A DNA stretch of 64,000 nt from Alistipes indistinctus YIT 12060 (GCF_025144995.1 NZ_CP102250.1:868001-932000), one strand, 5' to 3'; shown: positions 53,574-62,678, numbered from the stretch's first letter. Program-made: numbers and translations. The notes: a model not told the origin generated them from the letters alone.

Positions 53574-54197
53574 ATGAAAATCGCATTGACCTGCATGTGT
53601 TCTTTATTGTTAACTTTTTGTGCCATGTCGCAAAATACCGAAATGAAACTGCCCGCTCCGCAGAAAACCGGCGGAATGCCGCTAATGGAAGCGCTTTCGA
53701 AACGGGCTACGAACCGTTCGCTCGATCCTGCCCGCTCGCTTTCCGACCAGCAACTGTCGAACCTGCTGTGGGCCGCATGGGGAATCAACCGCCCCGACGG
53801 ACGGCGGACGGCCGCCTCGGCGATGAACCGCCAGGAGATCGACCTCTACCTCGTCGGCCGCAAAGCCGCCTACCTGTACGATGCCAAAGAACATTCGCTC
53901 AAATTGGTCGCCGAGGGTGACCACCGCAGCGAGGTAAGTTCGCAGGACTTCGCCAAGAACGGCGACTGGATCGTCATCTTCGCCGCCGATTACGACAAAA
54001 TGGGCGGCGGGAACGAAGCCATTGCCGGCATCGACGCGGGCCTGATCGCACAGAACATATACCTCTATGGAGCATCGGAAGGATTGGGCGTCGTCGTACA
54101 TGCCTCGGTCGACCGCGATACGATCTCAAAAGTGCTGAAACTGCGTCCCGCCCAGCACATCATGATCGCCCAAACCGTGGGTATTCCAACCAGATAG
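53574..54197 (+). CDS. Exported nitroreductase-family flavoprotein
   Basis: 207 residues with a signal peptide (MKIALTCMCSLLLTFCAMSQ). The nitroreductase pattern is present: [59 protein letters not shown], with the R-A-T-N-R-S loop that contacts FMN phosphate, and a C-terminal GASEGLGVVVHASVDRDTISKVLKLRPAQHIMIAQTVG. The fold binds FMN; the physiological substrate outside the cytoplasm is unknown. It is first in an operon with recQ (22-base gap). Confidence 0.85.
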   Translation: MKIALTCMCSLLLTFCAMSQNTEMKLPAPQKTGGMPLMEALSKRATNRSLDPARSLSDQQLSNLLWAAWGINRPDGRRTAASAMNRQEIDLYLVGRKAAYLYDAKEHSLKLVAEGDHRSEVSSQDFAKNGDWIVIFAADYDKMGGGNEAIAGIDAGLIAQNIYLYGASEGLGVVVHASVDRDTISKVLKLRPAQHIMIAQTVGIPTR

Positions 54198-54219
54198 CAT
54201 TCGCCCAAACAACCGGACT

Positions 54220-56151
54220 ATGCCACATCCGCCGTTTACGGGCGACTACGCCGCAATCCTGAAAAAATACTGGGGACACGACACGTTCCGACCGTTGCAG
54301 CTCGAGACAATCGAATCGGTCGCCGCGGGGCGTGACACGCTCGTGCTGATGCCCACCGGCGGCGGCAAGTCGGTCATCTACCAGGTACCGGCGCTTGCGT
54401 CCGAAGGAGTATGCATCGTTATCACGCCGCTCATTTCGCTGATGAAAGACCAGGTCGACCGGTTGCGCAGCCGCAGGATCCTGGCCGAGGCGATCCATGG
54501 AGGACGCGGGAGGCAGGAGATCGACCGCGTCCTCGACAACTGCATTTACGGCGACGTGAAGTTTCTCTATATCTCCCCCGAACGGGTCGACAGCGAACTG
54601 TTTCGGATGCGCTTCGCGAAGATGAAAGTTTCGCTGATCGCCGTGGACGAGGCGCACTGCATTTCGCAGTGGGGGTACGACTTCCGGCCCGCCTACCTGC
54701 AAATCGCGCGGCTGCGCGACCTGCAGCCCGAAGCGGCGATCCTCGCGCTGACTGCTTCGGCGACGCCTAAAGTGGCGGCCGACATCATGCAACACCTGCG
54801 CTTTCGCGAGCCGAACCTCAAACAGATGAGCTTTGCGCGGGCGAACCTCTCCTACGTGGTACGCCGCACCGAAGACAAGCGCGAACACCTGCTGCGTATC
54901 GTGAACAACGTACCGGGTAGCGGAATCGTTTATGTCCGCACGCGGGAAAAGACCGAGACCGTCGCCAAATTCCTGCAGGAAAACGGGATCGAAGCCGACA
55001 GCTACCACGGTGGCATGGGTTACCTGACCCGCAGCCTCAAACAGGAGAACTGGACCGGCGGCAAGACGCGGGTGATCGTTGCGACCAATGCATTCGGCAT
55101 GGGCATCGACAAAGCGGACGTACGCTTCGTGATTCATTACGACATCTGCGACTCGCTCGAAGCCTATTACCAGGAGGCCGGGCGCGCCGGACGCGATGGA
55201 CGCCCGGCCTATGCCGTTATGCTGCTGTCGGGCGACGATCCGTCACGCGTGGCCAACCGGCTGAGGCTCGAATTCCCACCCGTCGACACGATCCGCACCA
55301 TTTACGAAGGGCTGTTCAACTATCTGCAGGTGGCCATCGGCGAAGGCAAACACCGCGCTTTCGCATTCAACATCCACGAATTCGCGGCACGGATGAAACT
55401 CTTCCCCCCCACCGTAGTCAACGCACTGAAAATCCTGCAGCAAAACGGTTACCTGATCCTTACCGACGAGACCGACAACCCGCCGCGCATCCGGTTTATC
55501 GTGCAGCGCGACGACCTTTACCGCATGCGAGTCACGCGGCGCGAACTCGACCATATCCTCACCGTGCTGCTGCGCCAGTACACCGGTCTGTTCAGCGACT
55601 TCGTCCCGATCGACGAGCAGGAGCTGGCACAGCTCTCCGGCTACACGGTAAACCACATACACGAACTGCTCAGGCAATTGTGGCAACTGCACGTAATCCG
55701 CTACATCCCCGGCAACCGCAGCCCGATGCTGATCCTTTCCGAAGAGCGGCTGCCCGGAGCCGACGTGCGCATCTCGCCCGAAAGCTACAAACGCCGCCAG
55801 GAAGTGGCGCAGGAACGGATCGACGCCGTATTCCGCTATGCAGAAAATGAGACCGAGTGCCGCAGCCTGGTGATACAAAACTACTTCGGAGAACAGACCG
55901 ACCTCCCCTGCGGACGCTGCGACATTTGCCGCGAACGTCGCAAACACACGGAACCGCAAAGCAGTGCGGCACGTCGCGACGAAATCCGCAGGCAAATCGC
56001 CGAACGGCTCGCGGCCGGCCCGCTCGACCTGAAAACGCTCGCCGGAGGCATCCGCTACGAAATAGACGCGTTGCTCGGCGAAGTGGCAGCCATGACCGCC
56101 GAAGGGAAAATAATCGAAGAGAAAAGCGGAAAACTGCGGATAAATCGGTAA
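54220..56151 (+). CDS. recQ: ATP-dependent DNA helicase RecQ
   Basis: 643 residues. Helicase motifs in order: LMPTGGGKSVIYQVPAL (Walker A, about 46-52), TPLISLMKDQVDRL, AVDEAHCISQWGYDFRPAY (Walker B and aromatic loop), ALTASATPKV, then GIVYVRTREKTETVAKFLQE and QEAGRAGRDGRPAYAVML. An RQC zinc-binding region with CGRCDIC and a winged helix follow. The usual HRDC domain is replaced by a short C-terminal tail of about 40 residues. RecQ unwinds 3'-5' in recombination repair. The 3'-5' exonuclease gene follows after 12 bases. Confidence 0.95.
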   Translation: MPHPPFTGDYAAILKKYWGHDTFRPLQLETIESVAAGRDTLVLMPTGGGKSVIYQVPALASEGVCIVITPLISLMKDQVDRLRSRRILAEAIHGGRGRQEIDRVLDNCIYGDVKFLYISPERVDSELFRMRFAKMKVSLIAVDEAHCISQWGYDFRPAYLQIARLRDLQPEAAILALTASATPKVAADIMQHLRFREPNLKQMSFARANLSYVVRRTEDKREHLLRIVNNVPGSGIVYVRTREKTETVAKFLQENGIEADSYHGGMGYLTRSLKQENWTGGKTRVIVATNAFGMGIDKADVRFVIHYDICDSLEAYYQEAGRAGRDGRPAYAVMLLSGDDPSRVANRLRLEFPPVDTIRTIYEGLFNYLQVAIGEGKHRAFAFNIHEFAARMKLFPPTVVNALKILQQNGYLILTDETDNPPRIRFIVQRDDLYRMRVTRRELDHILTVLLRQYTGLFSDFVPIDEQELAQLSGYTVNHIHELLRQLWQLHVIRYIPGNRSPMLILSEERLPGADVRISPESYKRRQEVAQERIDAVFRYAENETECRSLVIQNYFGEQTDLPCGRCDICRERRKHTEPQSSAARRDEIRRQIAERLAAGPLDLKTLAGGIRYEIDALLGEVAAMTAEGKIIEEKSGKLRINR

Positions 56152-56163
56152 CTTTGGGGCGCA

Positions 56164-56739
56164 ATGCCAAAATTCCAGGAGAGCATAACCAACGAGGAGG
56201 TCAACGGACTGCCGGTCGGCGCGTTCAGCGGCGAGATCGTCGTCGTCGACACCCCGGCGGCGTTCGAAGAGGCCTGCGCCTACCTGGCGACCCAGCCGCT
56301 GATCGGGTTCGACACCGAAACACGGCCCTCTTTTTCGAAAGGCGTTACCAACAAAGTCTCCCTGCTGCAGCTCTCCTCGGGCGAACGCGCATTCCTGTTC
56401 CGCCTCAACAAAATCGCCCTTGAAAAACCGCTGCTCCGGCTCATGGAATCACCGTCCGTGACCAAGATCGGCGCGGCGATCCGCGACGACCTGAAGGGTC
56501 TCCAAAAACTCCGCCATTTCACGCCGAAGGGCTTTATCGACCTGCAAAGCATCGTAGGACAATACGGCATCACCGACCTGAGCCTAAGAAAAATGGCAGC
56601 CATCACCCTGCAAATCAAAGTATCGAAAGCTCAGCGCCTGAGCAACTGGGAAGCGGCGAACCTCACTCCTGCCCAACAGCTTTACGCTGCCACGGACGCC
56701 TGGGTCAGCCGCGAGATCTATGTCCGGCTAATCCGGTAA
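56164..56739 (+). CDS. DEDDy-type 3'-5' exonuclease (RNase D-like)
   Basis: 191 residues. Exo I is GFDTETRP (Asp50, Glu52), Exo II is KIGAAIRDDLKGL, and Exo III has YAATDAW, the Y-x-x-x-D pattern. Such compact proteins in Bacteroidota occur next to recQ and degrade DNA or RNA ends. No HRDC domain is attached. The gap to the rlmI-like gene is 35 bases, so the four genes from 53574 to 58010 probably form one operon. Confidence 0.88.
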   Translation: MPKFQESITNEEVNGLPVGAFSGEIVVVDTPAAFEEACAYLATQPLIGFDTETRPSFSKGVTNKVSLLQLSSGERAFLFRLNKIALEKPLLRLMESPSVTKIGAAIRDDLKGLQKLRHFTPKGFIDLQSIVGQYGITDLSLRKMAAITLQIKVSKAQRLSNWEAANLTPAQQLYAATDAWVSREIYVRLIR

Positions 56740-56774
56740 CCCGGTACACCCTTACCATCCATAATCCTTCACCC

Positions 56775-58010
56775 GTGACCGATTCCGTTTCAACACTCCC
56801 GACACCCCAGACACCCTCAACGCCCACAGCACGGCTGATCCTCAAACGCGGCAAAGAAGAGTCGCTGATGCGTTTCCACCCATGGGTTTTCTCCGGTGCC
56901 ATCTACCGGATGGAAGGTTCGCCCGCCGAGGGCGACCTCGTAGACGTGTACACGTCCGAAAGACAATTCATCGCACGGGGCCATTACCAGATCGGCTCGA
57001 TCACGGTACGGGTACTTTCGTTCGCCGAAGAGGCGATCGACCAACGGTGGTGGAATGCCCGGATCAGAGCGGCATACCGCATGCGTGAGGCGCTGGGCCT
57101 GGCCGAAAACCCGCAAACGACCTGTTACCGGCTCGTACACGGCGAAGGGGATTCGCTGCCGGGGCTGGTCGTGGACATTTACGGCCGTACGGCGGTCATC
57201 CAATGCCACAGCGTAGGGATGTACCGCAGCCGCAAGGCGATCGGCGAAGCGCTCCGGGAAGTGTTCAGCGACCGGCTGACCGCACTTTTCGACAAGAGCG
57301 GCGGCACACTACCCTACAACGCGGGGCTCGGTGCACAAGACGGCTACCTGTGGGGAGAACCGGCCAAGACAGAGAACCCGGTATTGGAGAATGGCTGCCT
57401 GTTCCGGGTAAACTGGGAGCAGGGACAAAAAACAGGTTTTTTCATCGACCAGCGCGAGAACCGCGAACTGGTCCGCCGCTATGCAAAAGGCAAGACAGTA
57501 CTCAACACGTTCTGTTACACCGGGGGATTTTCGGTCTATGCCCTCTCCGGAGGAGCCGCGCAGGTCGATTCGGTAGACAGCTCGGAAAGGGCGGTACAAC
57601 TGGCGGCAGAGAATATCGCACTCAACTTCGGAGAACAGGCGCCGCACCGCGCGATCGCGCAAGACGCGTTCGAGTACCTGCGCGGCATGGACGGCCGTTA
57701 CGACCTGATCGTCCTCGACCCGCCCGCCTTCGCCAAACACCACAAGGTCCTCGGCAACGCCCTGCAAGGCTACAAGCGACTCAATACGCAAGCTTTCCGG
57801 CAGATTAAACCCGGCGGAATCCTCTTTACATTCAGCTGTTCGCAGGCCGTAAACCGCGAACAGTTCCGCATGGCGGTCTTCTCAGCCGCAGCCATCGCCG
57901 GTCGCCGTGTCCGGATCCTGCACCAGCTCACGCAGCCGGCTGACCACCCGGTCAACATCTACCATCCCGAGGGCGAATACCTCAAAGGGCTCGTGCTGTA
58001 TGTGGAATAG
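56775..58010 (+). CDS. PUA-domain class I rRNA methyltransferase (RlmI-like)
   Basis: 411 residues. An N-terminal PUA domain (RLILKRGKEESLMRFHPWVFSGAIYRMEGSPAEGDLVDVYTSERQFIARGHYQ, residues 17-70) is followed by a linker and a Rossmann methyltransferase core: VLNTFCYTGGFSVYALSGGAAQVDSVDSSERAVQLAAENI and YDLIVLDPPAFAKHHKVLGNALQGYKRLN. RlmI methylates C1962 of 23S rRNA to m5C. The first 16 residues are a Ser/Thr/Pro-rich stretch, and a later start is possible. Confidence 0.92.
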   Translation: MTDSVSTLPTPQTPSTPTARLILKRGKEESLMRFHPWVFSGAIYRMEGSPAEGDLVDVYTSERQFIARGHYQIGSITVRVLSFAEEAIDQRWWNARIRAAYRMREALGLAENPQTTCYRLVHGEGDSLPGLVVDIYGRTAVIQCHSVGMYRSRKAIGEALREVFSDRLTALFDKSGGTLPYNAGLGAQDGYLWGEPAKTENPVLENGCLFRVNWEQGQKTGFFIDQRENRELVRRYAKGKTVLNTFCYTGGFSVYALSGGAAQVDSVDSSERAVQLAAENIALNFGEQAPHRAIAQDAFEYLRGMDGRYDLIVLDPPAFAKHHKVLGNALQGYKRLNTQAFRQIKPGGILFTFSCSQAVNREQFRMAVFSAAAIAGRRVRILHQLTQPADHPVNIYHPEGEYLKGLVLYVE

Positions 58011-58128
58011 CAGACGGGAAAGCTGATCCGGACAAGCTGTGTTTCGATACGAGAGAGAGTACGTCTGATCTCTTATACGACAAGTTGCTTTGCACCCATT
58101 CCGTTCGCGGCATCGAGGATTCCGCAAT

Positions 58129-58180
58129 AAAAGGATAAGGACGAAAGGAAACCTGGGTTTCCTTTCGTCCTTATCCTTTT
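58129..58180. terminator. Very long perfect hairpin terminator
   Basis: A perfect 24-base-pair stem (58129-58152 with 58157-58180) closed by CTGG, between the convergent rlmI-like and threonine dehydrogenase genes. A-rich and T-rich ends make it work in both directions. Confidence 0.75.
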
Positions 58181-58292
58181 CTGCTTCTGAAATTATGTAT
58201 CAAGTGGCCCGGTTATCCCGGTAACTAATACCGAAACGGTATCGATACAATATACCGCCAATAACCCCGGCACCAAGAAGATCCCGAAAGAA

Positions 58293-59249
58293 TTACAACA
58301 ACCCCTTCGCTTTTTTCTCCTTGATTTTTTCCAGCATATCGGCCGACATCGAAGTGAGATCCCATTTCGGAGCCCAGCCCCACTCCTCGCGCGCGCAGGT
58401 ATCGTCCAGCGAGTTGGGCCAGCTGCGGGCAATGCTCTCTTTGACCGGATCCACGTTATAATCCATTGTAAAGCCCGGAACGAGCTTTTTGACCTCGGCG
58501 CAGATGATCTCCGGGGTAAAGCTCATCGAAGCGATATTGAAGCTGTTGCGGTGCACCAGTTTCGACGGGTCGGCTTCCATCAGTTCGACACAGGCGCGCA
58601 GCGCATCGGGCATATACATCATATCCATGTAGACATCCGACGGTACCGGACAGGTAAATTTACCGCTCTTGACCGCCTCGTAGAAAATCTCGACGGCATA
58701 ATCCGTAGTGCCGCCACCGGGCAGCGTCAGGCTCGAAATCAGCCCCGGGAAACGCACGCTGCGCGTGTCCACCCCGAAACGGGTGTGGTAATAGTCACCC
58801 AGCAATTCGCCGGTTACCTTGCAGACGCCATAGATCGTCGTCGGGCGCATCAGCGTGTCCTGGGGAGTCTTGTCTTTCGGCGTCGACGGGCCGAACGCAC
58901 CGATCGAACTGGGCGTAAACAGCGCGCAATTGTTCTCCCGGGCAATCTCGAGCGAGTTCATCAGCGCACCGATATTGATCTCCCACGCCTTCTGCGGGAT
59001 CTTTTCGCCCGTGGCGCTGAGCAGTGCGACCAGGTTAAAAATCGAATCGATCTTGTACTTGCTGACAATCCCGGCATACGCTTTCGCATCGAGGGCGTCG
59101 AGCAATTCGAAAGGTCCCGCCTCGCCCAATGCTTTACTTTCACGCATATCGGACGCCACGACGTTGGCATCCCCGTAAATGCTCCTCAGATAAGTGGTCA
59201 GCTCCGATCCGATCTGGCCGCCGGCCCCAACGATCAATATCTTTTTCAT
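58293..59249 (-). CDS. L-threonine 3-dehydrogenase, SDR (epimerase-like) type
   Basis: 318 residues. Extended short-chain dehydrogenase: ILIVGAGGQIGSELTTYLRS (NAD loop, residues 4-23), YGVCKVTGE with the catalytic YxxxK, and a C-terminal part (VDTRSVRFPGLISSLTLPGGGTTDYAVEIFYEAVKSGKFTCPVPSDVYMDMMYMPDALRA) that matches the SDR threonine dehydrogenases of Bacteroidota rather than the zinc enzyme. It oxidises L-threonine to 2-amino-3-oxobutyrate with NAD. A UDP-sugar epimerase is the alternative. Transcribed alone from the -7 at 59313-59320. Confidence 0.85.
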   Translation of the reverse strand: MKKILIVGAGGQIGSELTTYLRSIYGDANVVASDMRESKALGEAGPFELLDALDAKAYAGIVSKYKIDSIFNLVALLSATGEKIPQKAWEINIGALMNSLEIARENNCALFTPSSIGAFGPSTPKDKTPQDTLMRPTTIYGVCKVTGELLGDYYHTRFGVDTRSVRFPGLISSLTLPGGGTTDYAVEIFYEAVKSGKFTCPVPSDVYMDMMYMPDALRACVELMEADPSKLVHRNSFNIASMSFTPEIICAEVKKLVPGFTMDYNVDPVKESIARSWPNSLDDTCAREEWGWAPKWDLTSMSADMLEKIKEKKAKGLL

Positions 59250-59312
59250 AACTTTCGGTTATAATTTTGTTGTTTTTGCTCTTTCGGACTGCGATTTTTT
59301 CCTTCGCCGACG

Positions 59313-59320
59313 CAAAAATA
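59313..59320 (-). promoter_or_regulatory. -7 promoter element for the threonine dehydrogenase gene
   Basis: Minus strand TATTTTTG, exact TAnnTTTG match, leader about 57 bases. Confidence 0.55.
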
Positions 59321-59820
59321 CCTTTTTTCGTCGAAAAACGGCTCTGTAAAGTGTTTTTTATTATCAAAAACACCATTGCCCGGAAAGCACATACATTGCC
59401 GGGCAGGGAACGACCAACACTGTCAGCATGAACAGTCTGAAACCGGACAACACAAAAATCAATAGAAGACTCTTTTTCACCAGTATTTTTCAACGATGTA
59501 AATAAAGATCGGAATAACAGGAAAGAGCAGGATTATCCACGATTAGAAATTGTTTCGAAACGAGCACGAAAAGGCCTTTGCCATGCAGAGCGTCCGCCCT
59601 GATCAAGATATACCATTCATATACAACTCAATATAACGAAATTCTATCTATCACATACCACCGCCTCCTTCGTTGCGGGCCGCTAAAACCACATGAAACT
59701 ATGTAAGAAAACCGACATACATAGAAAATCAACACAATAATCTATCTATAAATATATTACACTATTAAAAACAGAACACAGCCTGCATATACGAATAAAT
59801 AATTTCACTGAAATCGCCGT
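59321..59820. other. AT-rich intergenic region before the tRNA cluster
   Basis: About 500 bases of mostly AT-rich sequence between the threonine dehydrogenase promoter and the tRNA promoter. No coding region is convincing in any frame, and no insertion-sequence end or integrase remnant was found. Confidence 0.5.
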
Positions 59821-59824
59821 TAGT

Positions 59825-59856
59825 TTTGCAGAATTCAAAAATGATGTTTACTTTTG
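59825..59856 (+). promoter_or_regulatory. Complete -33/-7 promoter of the tRNA operon
   Basis: TTTG at 59825-59828 and TACTTTTG at 59849-59856 with a 20-base spacer, the best full Bacteroidota promoter in the window. The predicted start near 59864 lies 18 bases before the first tRNA. Confidence 0.7.
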
Positions 59857-59881
59857 TCCCCGCTGAAAGGGTATTAGGCCT

Positions 59882-59955
59882 GCCGATGTAGCTCAGTTGG
59901 CCAGAGCAGCTGATTTGTAATCAGCTGGTCGGGGGTTCGAATCCCTCCATCGGCT
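59882..59955 (+). tRNA. tRNA-Thr (anticodon TGT)
   Basis: Acceptor GCCGATG pairs with CATCGGC; the anticodon stem GCTGA/TCAGC closes a loop with anticodon TGT at 59916-59918. The T arm GGGGGTTCGAATCCCTC is standard. The CCA end is not encoded. Confidence 0.95.
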
Positions 59956-59976
59956 CTGTTCTTTCTTTAATTATCC

Positions 59977-60058
59977 GGGCGGATACCAGAGTGGCCAAAT
60001 GGGGCAGACTGTAAATCTGCTGTCTTCGACTTCGGTGGTTCGAATCCATCTCCGCCCA
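59977..60058 (+). tRNA. tRNA-Tyr (anticodon GTA)
   Basis: Acceptor GGGCGGA pairs with TCCGCCC; stem GCAGA/TCTGC holds anticodon GTA at 60011-60013. A long variable arm (TGTCTTCGACTTCGG) marks a class II tRNA. CCA is not encoded. Confidence 0.95.
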
Positions 60059-60070
60059 CACTCAATTTTT

Positions 60071-60146
60071 GCGGAAGTAGCTCAGTTGGTAGAGCATTAG
60101 CCTTCCAAGCTAATGGTCGCGGGTTCGAATCTCGTCTTCCGCTCCA
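60071..60146 (+). tRNA. tRNA-Gly (anticodon TCC)
   Basis: Acceptor GCGGAAG pairs with CTTCCGC; stem TTAGC/GCTAA holds anticodon TCC at 60104-60106. The discriminator T at 60143 is followed by an encoded CCA, unlike the other three tRNAs here. Confidence 0.95.
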
Positions 60147-60181
60147 ACCGCGCGGTAGGTTCGCGCAGATAATGCAACGTT

Positions 60182-60253
<72 letters not shown>

Positions 60254-60262
60254 CTTTGAATC

Positions 60263-60295
60263 AAGCGATTATGATTTGATCATAGTCGCTTTTTT
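60263..60295 (+). terminator. Hairpin terminator of the tRNA operon
   Basis: Thirteen-pair stem with one G-T pair (60263-60275 with 60279-60291) followed by a T run, just after the last tRNA. Confidence 0.75.
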
Positions 60296-60437
60296 CATAC
60301 CCGTATCCTGGCTCCGTATCGTCGTTCCGGTCGTTTTTTCATGAACCGGGAAAACAAACCGACGGAAATTGCTATCTTCGCACTCCGGGCCGCCACGAGG
60401 TTTCCCGGCATTCGTTCATTCAAAACTACACACTGCT

Positions 60438-62603
60438 ATGAAACGCATCTGCGTCCTGTTCACCGCACTCATCCTGTGCGGACATATCGAGGCGGCCGAA
60501 CGGGTCGTCTGCGTCAATCCGCCCAAGGGCGGAGCTCCGCAAGGGGCCGTTCTCGCCTCCACACTGCAAAAGGGAATCGATCTGGCCGGAAAATACCGCC
60601 AGAAAGGTGACCAGGTCACACTGCTGATCGGCGAAGGCACCTACCGGCTCACGAAAACGTTGGAGATGACCGCTGCCCAATTGGGCGCTCAGGGAAACCA
60701 GTTGGTCGTGCGGCCGATGGACGGAGCATCGGTAACTTTCCTCGGCGGTATGGATGTTCCCCTGACCCTGCTGGAAAAAGCACCCGCTTCGGAAATCCGG
60801 GTCCGGGACGAAATACGCGACAAAATCTACAAGATCGACCTGCGCAAAGCAGGCGTAAAACAGATCGGCGACCTGCGCAACGTCGGTGCCGGGCGCCCCT
60901 CGCTGCCGGCATGGACGGAAGTATTCATCGACAATGAGCCCCGCCGCATCTGCCGCTGGCCGAACGATACGATGGAGCTGATGGGTAAAGTAATCGACAA
61001 GGGATCGATTCCACGCTACGGCGATTTTGCGAACAAAGGCGGCACGTTCGAATACTGCGGCAACCGGCCTTCAACGTGGAAAAGCAAACCCGAATGGCTC
61101 TCCGGCTACTTCGCATGGGGCTATGCCGACGATATGCTGAAGGTGGCTAAAATGGACACCGTAGCCAAGACGTTTACCTTTGCAGAAGCGGGCATGTACG
61201 GCCTGATTTCGGGCGAAGACTACAACCGCTGGTTCGTGATGAACATGCTCGAAGAGCTCGACACGCCGGGAGAATACTACCTCGATGTCCCGAACCAAAC
61301 GGTTTGGGTCTACCTGGATAAAATTCCCGAGTCAATAAAGGTATCGTTGCTGGCGGAACCGATGCTTTCCATCGAAGGGGTCGAAAACGTAGAGGTGCGG
61401 GGAATCTCGTTCGAATGCACGCGCGGAGCGGGCATCTATATGGAGCGCACCGAACGAACCGTCGTGCGCGGCTGCCGTTTCCGCAATATCGGGACACAGG
61501 CCGTTCTCGTCGGCAAAGGGAATGCACCCTTCGACTATTACGGACAGCAGGTAGGCAAAGAGTGGCCGCAGGTATCCGGCATGCTGGGATCGATGCCGCT
61601 GGTGATGTGGCAGCATCCGTCGCTTGACCGGCAGGCGGGACACAACAACGGCGTGGTAGACTGCGTCATCTACAACGTGGGCGGCGGCGGCATCAACATG
61701 GGCGGCGGCAACCGGCTTACGCTCGAACTGGGCGGAAATTACGTTCAGAATTGCAGCATATCCCATTACAACCGCATTGAAAAATCATCGCGCCCGGCTA
61801 TCTACATCTGCGGCGTAGGCAACCGTATCAGCAACTGCGAGATTTTCGATGCACCTTCGACGGCCATCCAGTTTAACGGCAACGACCACCTGATCGAATA
61901 CTGCAACATCCACAACGTTTGCAGCGAAATCGACGACCTCGGCGCAATCTACAACGGACGGGACAAAACAGAACTGGGCAACAAACTCATGTACAATTAT
62001 GTACACCACCTGAGCGCCAAACACCGTGTAGCCGGGTTCTACCACGACGACGGCGCCTGCAACATGACCGTAATCGGCAACATCCTCTACAAGGCGGGAC
62101 TGCATCCCGTGTTGGTGGGAGGCGGTTCTGACCACTATTATGAAAACAATATCTTCATCGACTGTCCTTACGGACTCTATATCGACGACCGGATGACGCA
62201 CTGGGGCGACAACGACGATACGAACAACACGTTCAAGAGCCGCTTCGCAGAGGTCAATGCCTCGCAACCTCCCTACTCCACGAAATATCCGTTCATCCTC
62301 GATTACATCAACAACGACTACCACAACCCCGTTCGGAACAATTTCACGCGCAACCTCTTCTACAACGTCACCACGCTGGTCCGTGCAGGGGAACGTCCCT
62401 ACGAACGCGCCTATTACAACATGACCAACAGCTGGATTACCTGGAGCGGACACGGTTACCCGGCTCCCGGATTCGTAGATGAGGCGAACGAAAACTGGAA
62501 CCTGAAACCCGATGCCGAAGTCTTCAAACAGATCCCGGGCTTCAAGGCCATTCCTTTCGACAAGATCGGGTTCACGATGCCGGCCAATACGTGGAAAGAC
62601 TGA
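60438..62603 (+). CDS. Secreted right-handed parallel beta-helix protein
   Basis: 721 residues with a signal peptide (MKRICVLFTALILCGHIEAA). Repeated short beta-helix rungs are obvious from about residue 300 to 560 (for example ENVEVRGISFECTRGAGIYMERTERTVVRGCRFRNIG, NNGVVDCVIYNVGGGGINMGGG, RISNCEIFDAPSTAIQFNGNDHLIEYCNIHNV), the fold of polysaccharide lyases, GH28/GH110-like hydrolases and related PF13229 proteins. An N-terminal module (residues 25-270) precedes it. The substrate is unknown; carbohydrate action is the likely role. A near-consensus -7 (TATCTTCG, 60373-60380) supports ATG 60438 over an upstream Met. Confidence 0.8.
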   Translation: MKRICVLFTALILCGHIEAAERVVCVNPPKGGAPQGAVLASTLQKGIDLAGKYRQKGDQVTLLIGEGTYRLTKTLEMTAAQLGAQGNQLVVRPMDGASVTFLGGMDVPLTLLEKAPASEIRVRDEIRDKIYKIDLRKAGVKQIGDLRNVGAGRPSLPAWTEVFIDNEPRRICRWPNDTMELMGKVIDKGSIPRYGDFANKGGTFEYCGNRPSTWKSKPEWLSGYFAWGYADDMLKVAKMDTVAKTFTFAEAGMYGLISGEDYNRWFVMNMLEELDTPGEYYLDVPNQTVWVYLDKIPESIKVSLLAEPMLSIEGVENVEVRGISFECTRGAGIYMERTERTVVRGCRFRNIGTQAVLVGKGNAPFDYYGQQVGKEWPQVSGMLGSMPLVMWQHPSLDRQAGHNNGVVDCVIYNVGGGGINMGGGNRLTLELGGNYVQNCSISHYNRIEKSSRPAIYICGVGNRISNCEIFDAPSTAIQFNGNDHLIEYCNIHNVCSEIDDLGAIYNGRDKTELGNKLMYNYVHHLSAKHRVAGFYHDDGACNMTVIGNILYKAGLHPVLVGGGSDHYYENNIFIDCPYGLYIDDRMTHWGDNDDTNNTFKSRFAEVNASQPPYSTKYPFILDYINNDYHNPVRNNFTRNLFYNVTTLVRAGERPYERAYYNMTNSWITWSGHGYPAPGFVDEANENWNLKPDAEVFKQIPGFKAIPFDKIGFTMPANTWKD

Positions 62604-62646
62604 CAAGCGGAAACTTTCCCCGAAAGAGGCGGCAAATTCATTACGG

Positions 62647-62678
62647 AAAACGCGGATACCATATGGTATCCGCGTTTT
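62647..62678. terminator. Bidirectional hairpin terminator
   Basis: Perfect 14-base-pair stem (62647-62660 with 62665-62678) with a 4-base loop, between the convergent beta-helix and amidase genes. Confidence 0.7.

Noticed and set aside
59308-59333. Inverted repeat CGACG/CGTCG around the threonine dehydrogenase -7 element
   Set aside because: Arms are only five bases, which is expected by chance in GC-rich DNA, unlike the 8-base repeats at ppk, pit and yeiH.
59140-59493. Minus-strand frame of 117 codons upstream of the threonine dehydrogenase
   Set aside because: It overlaps the start of that gene in another frame and crosses its promoter.
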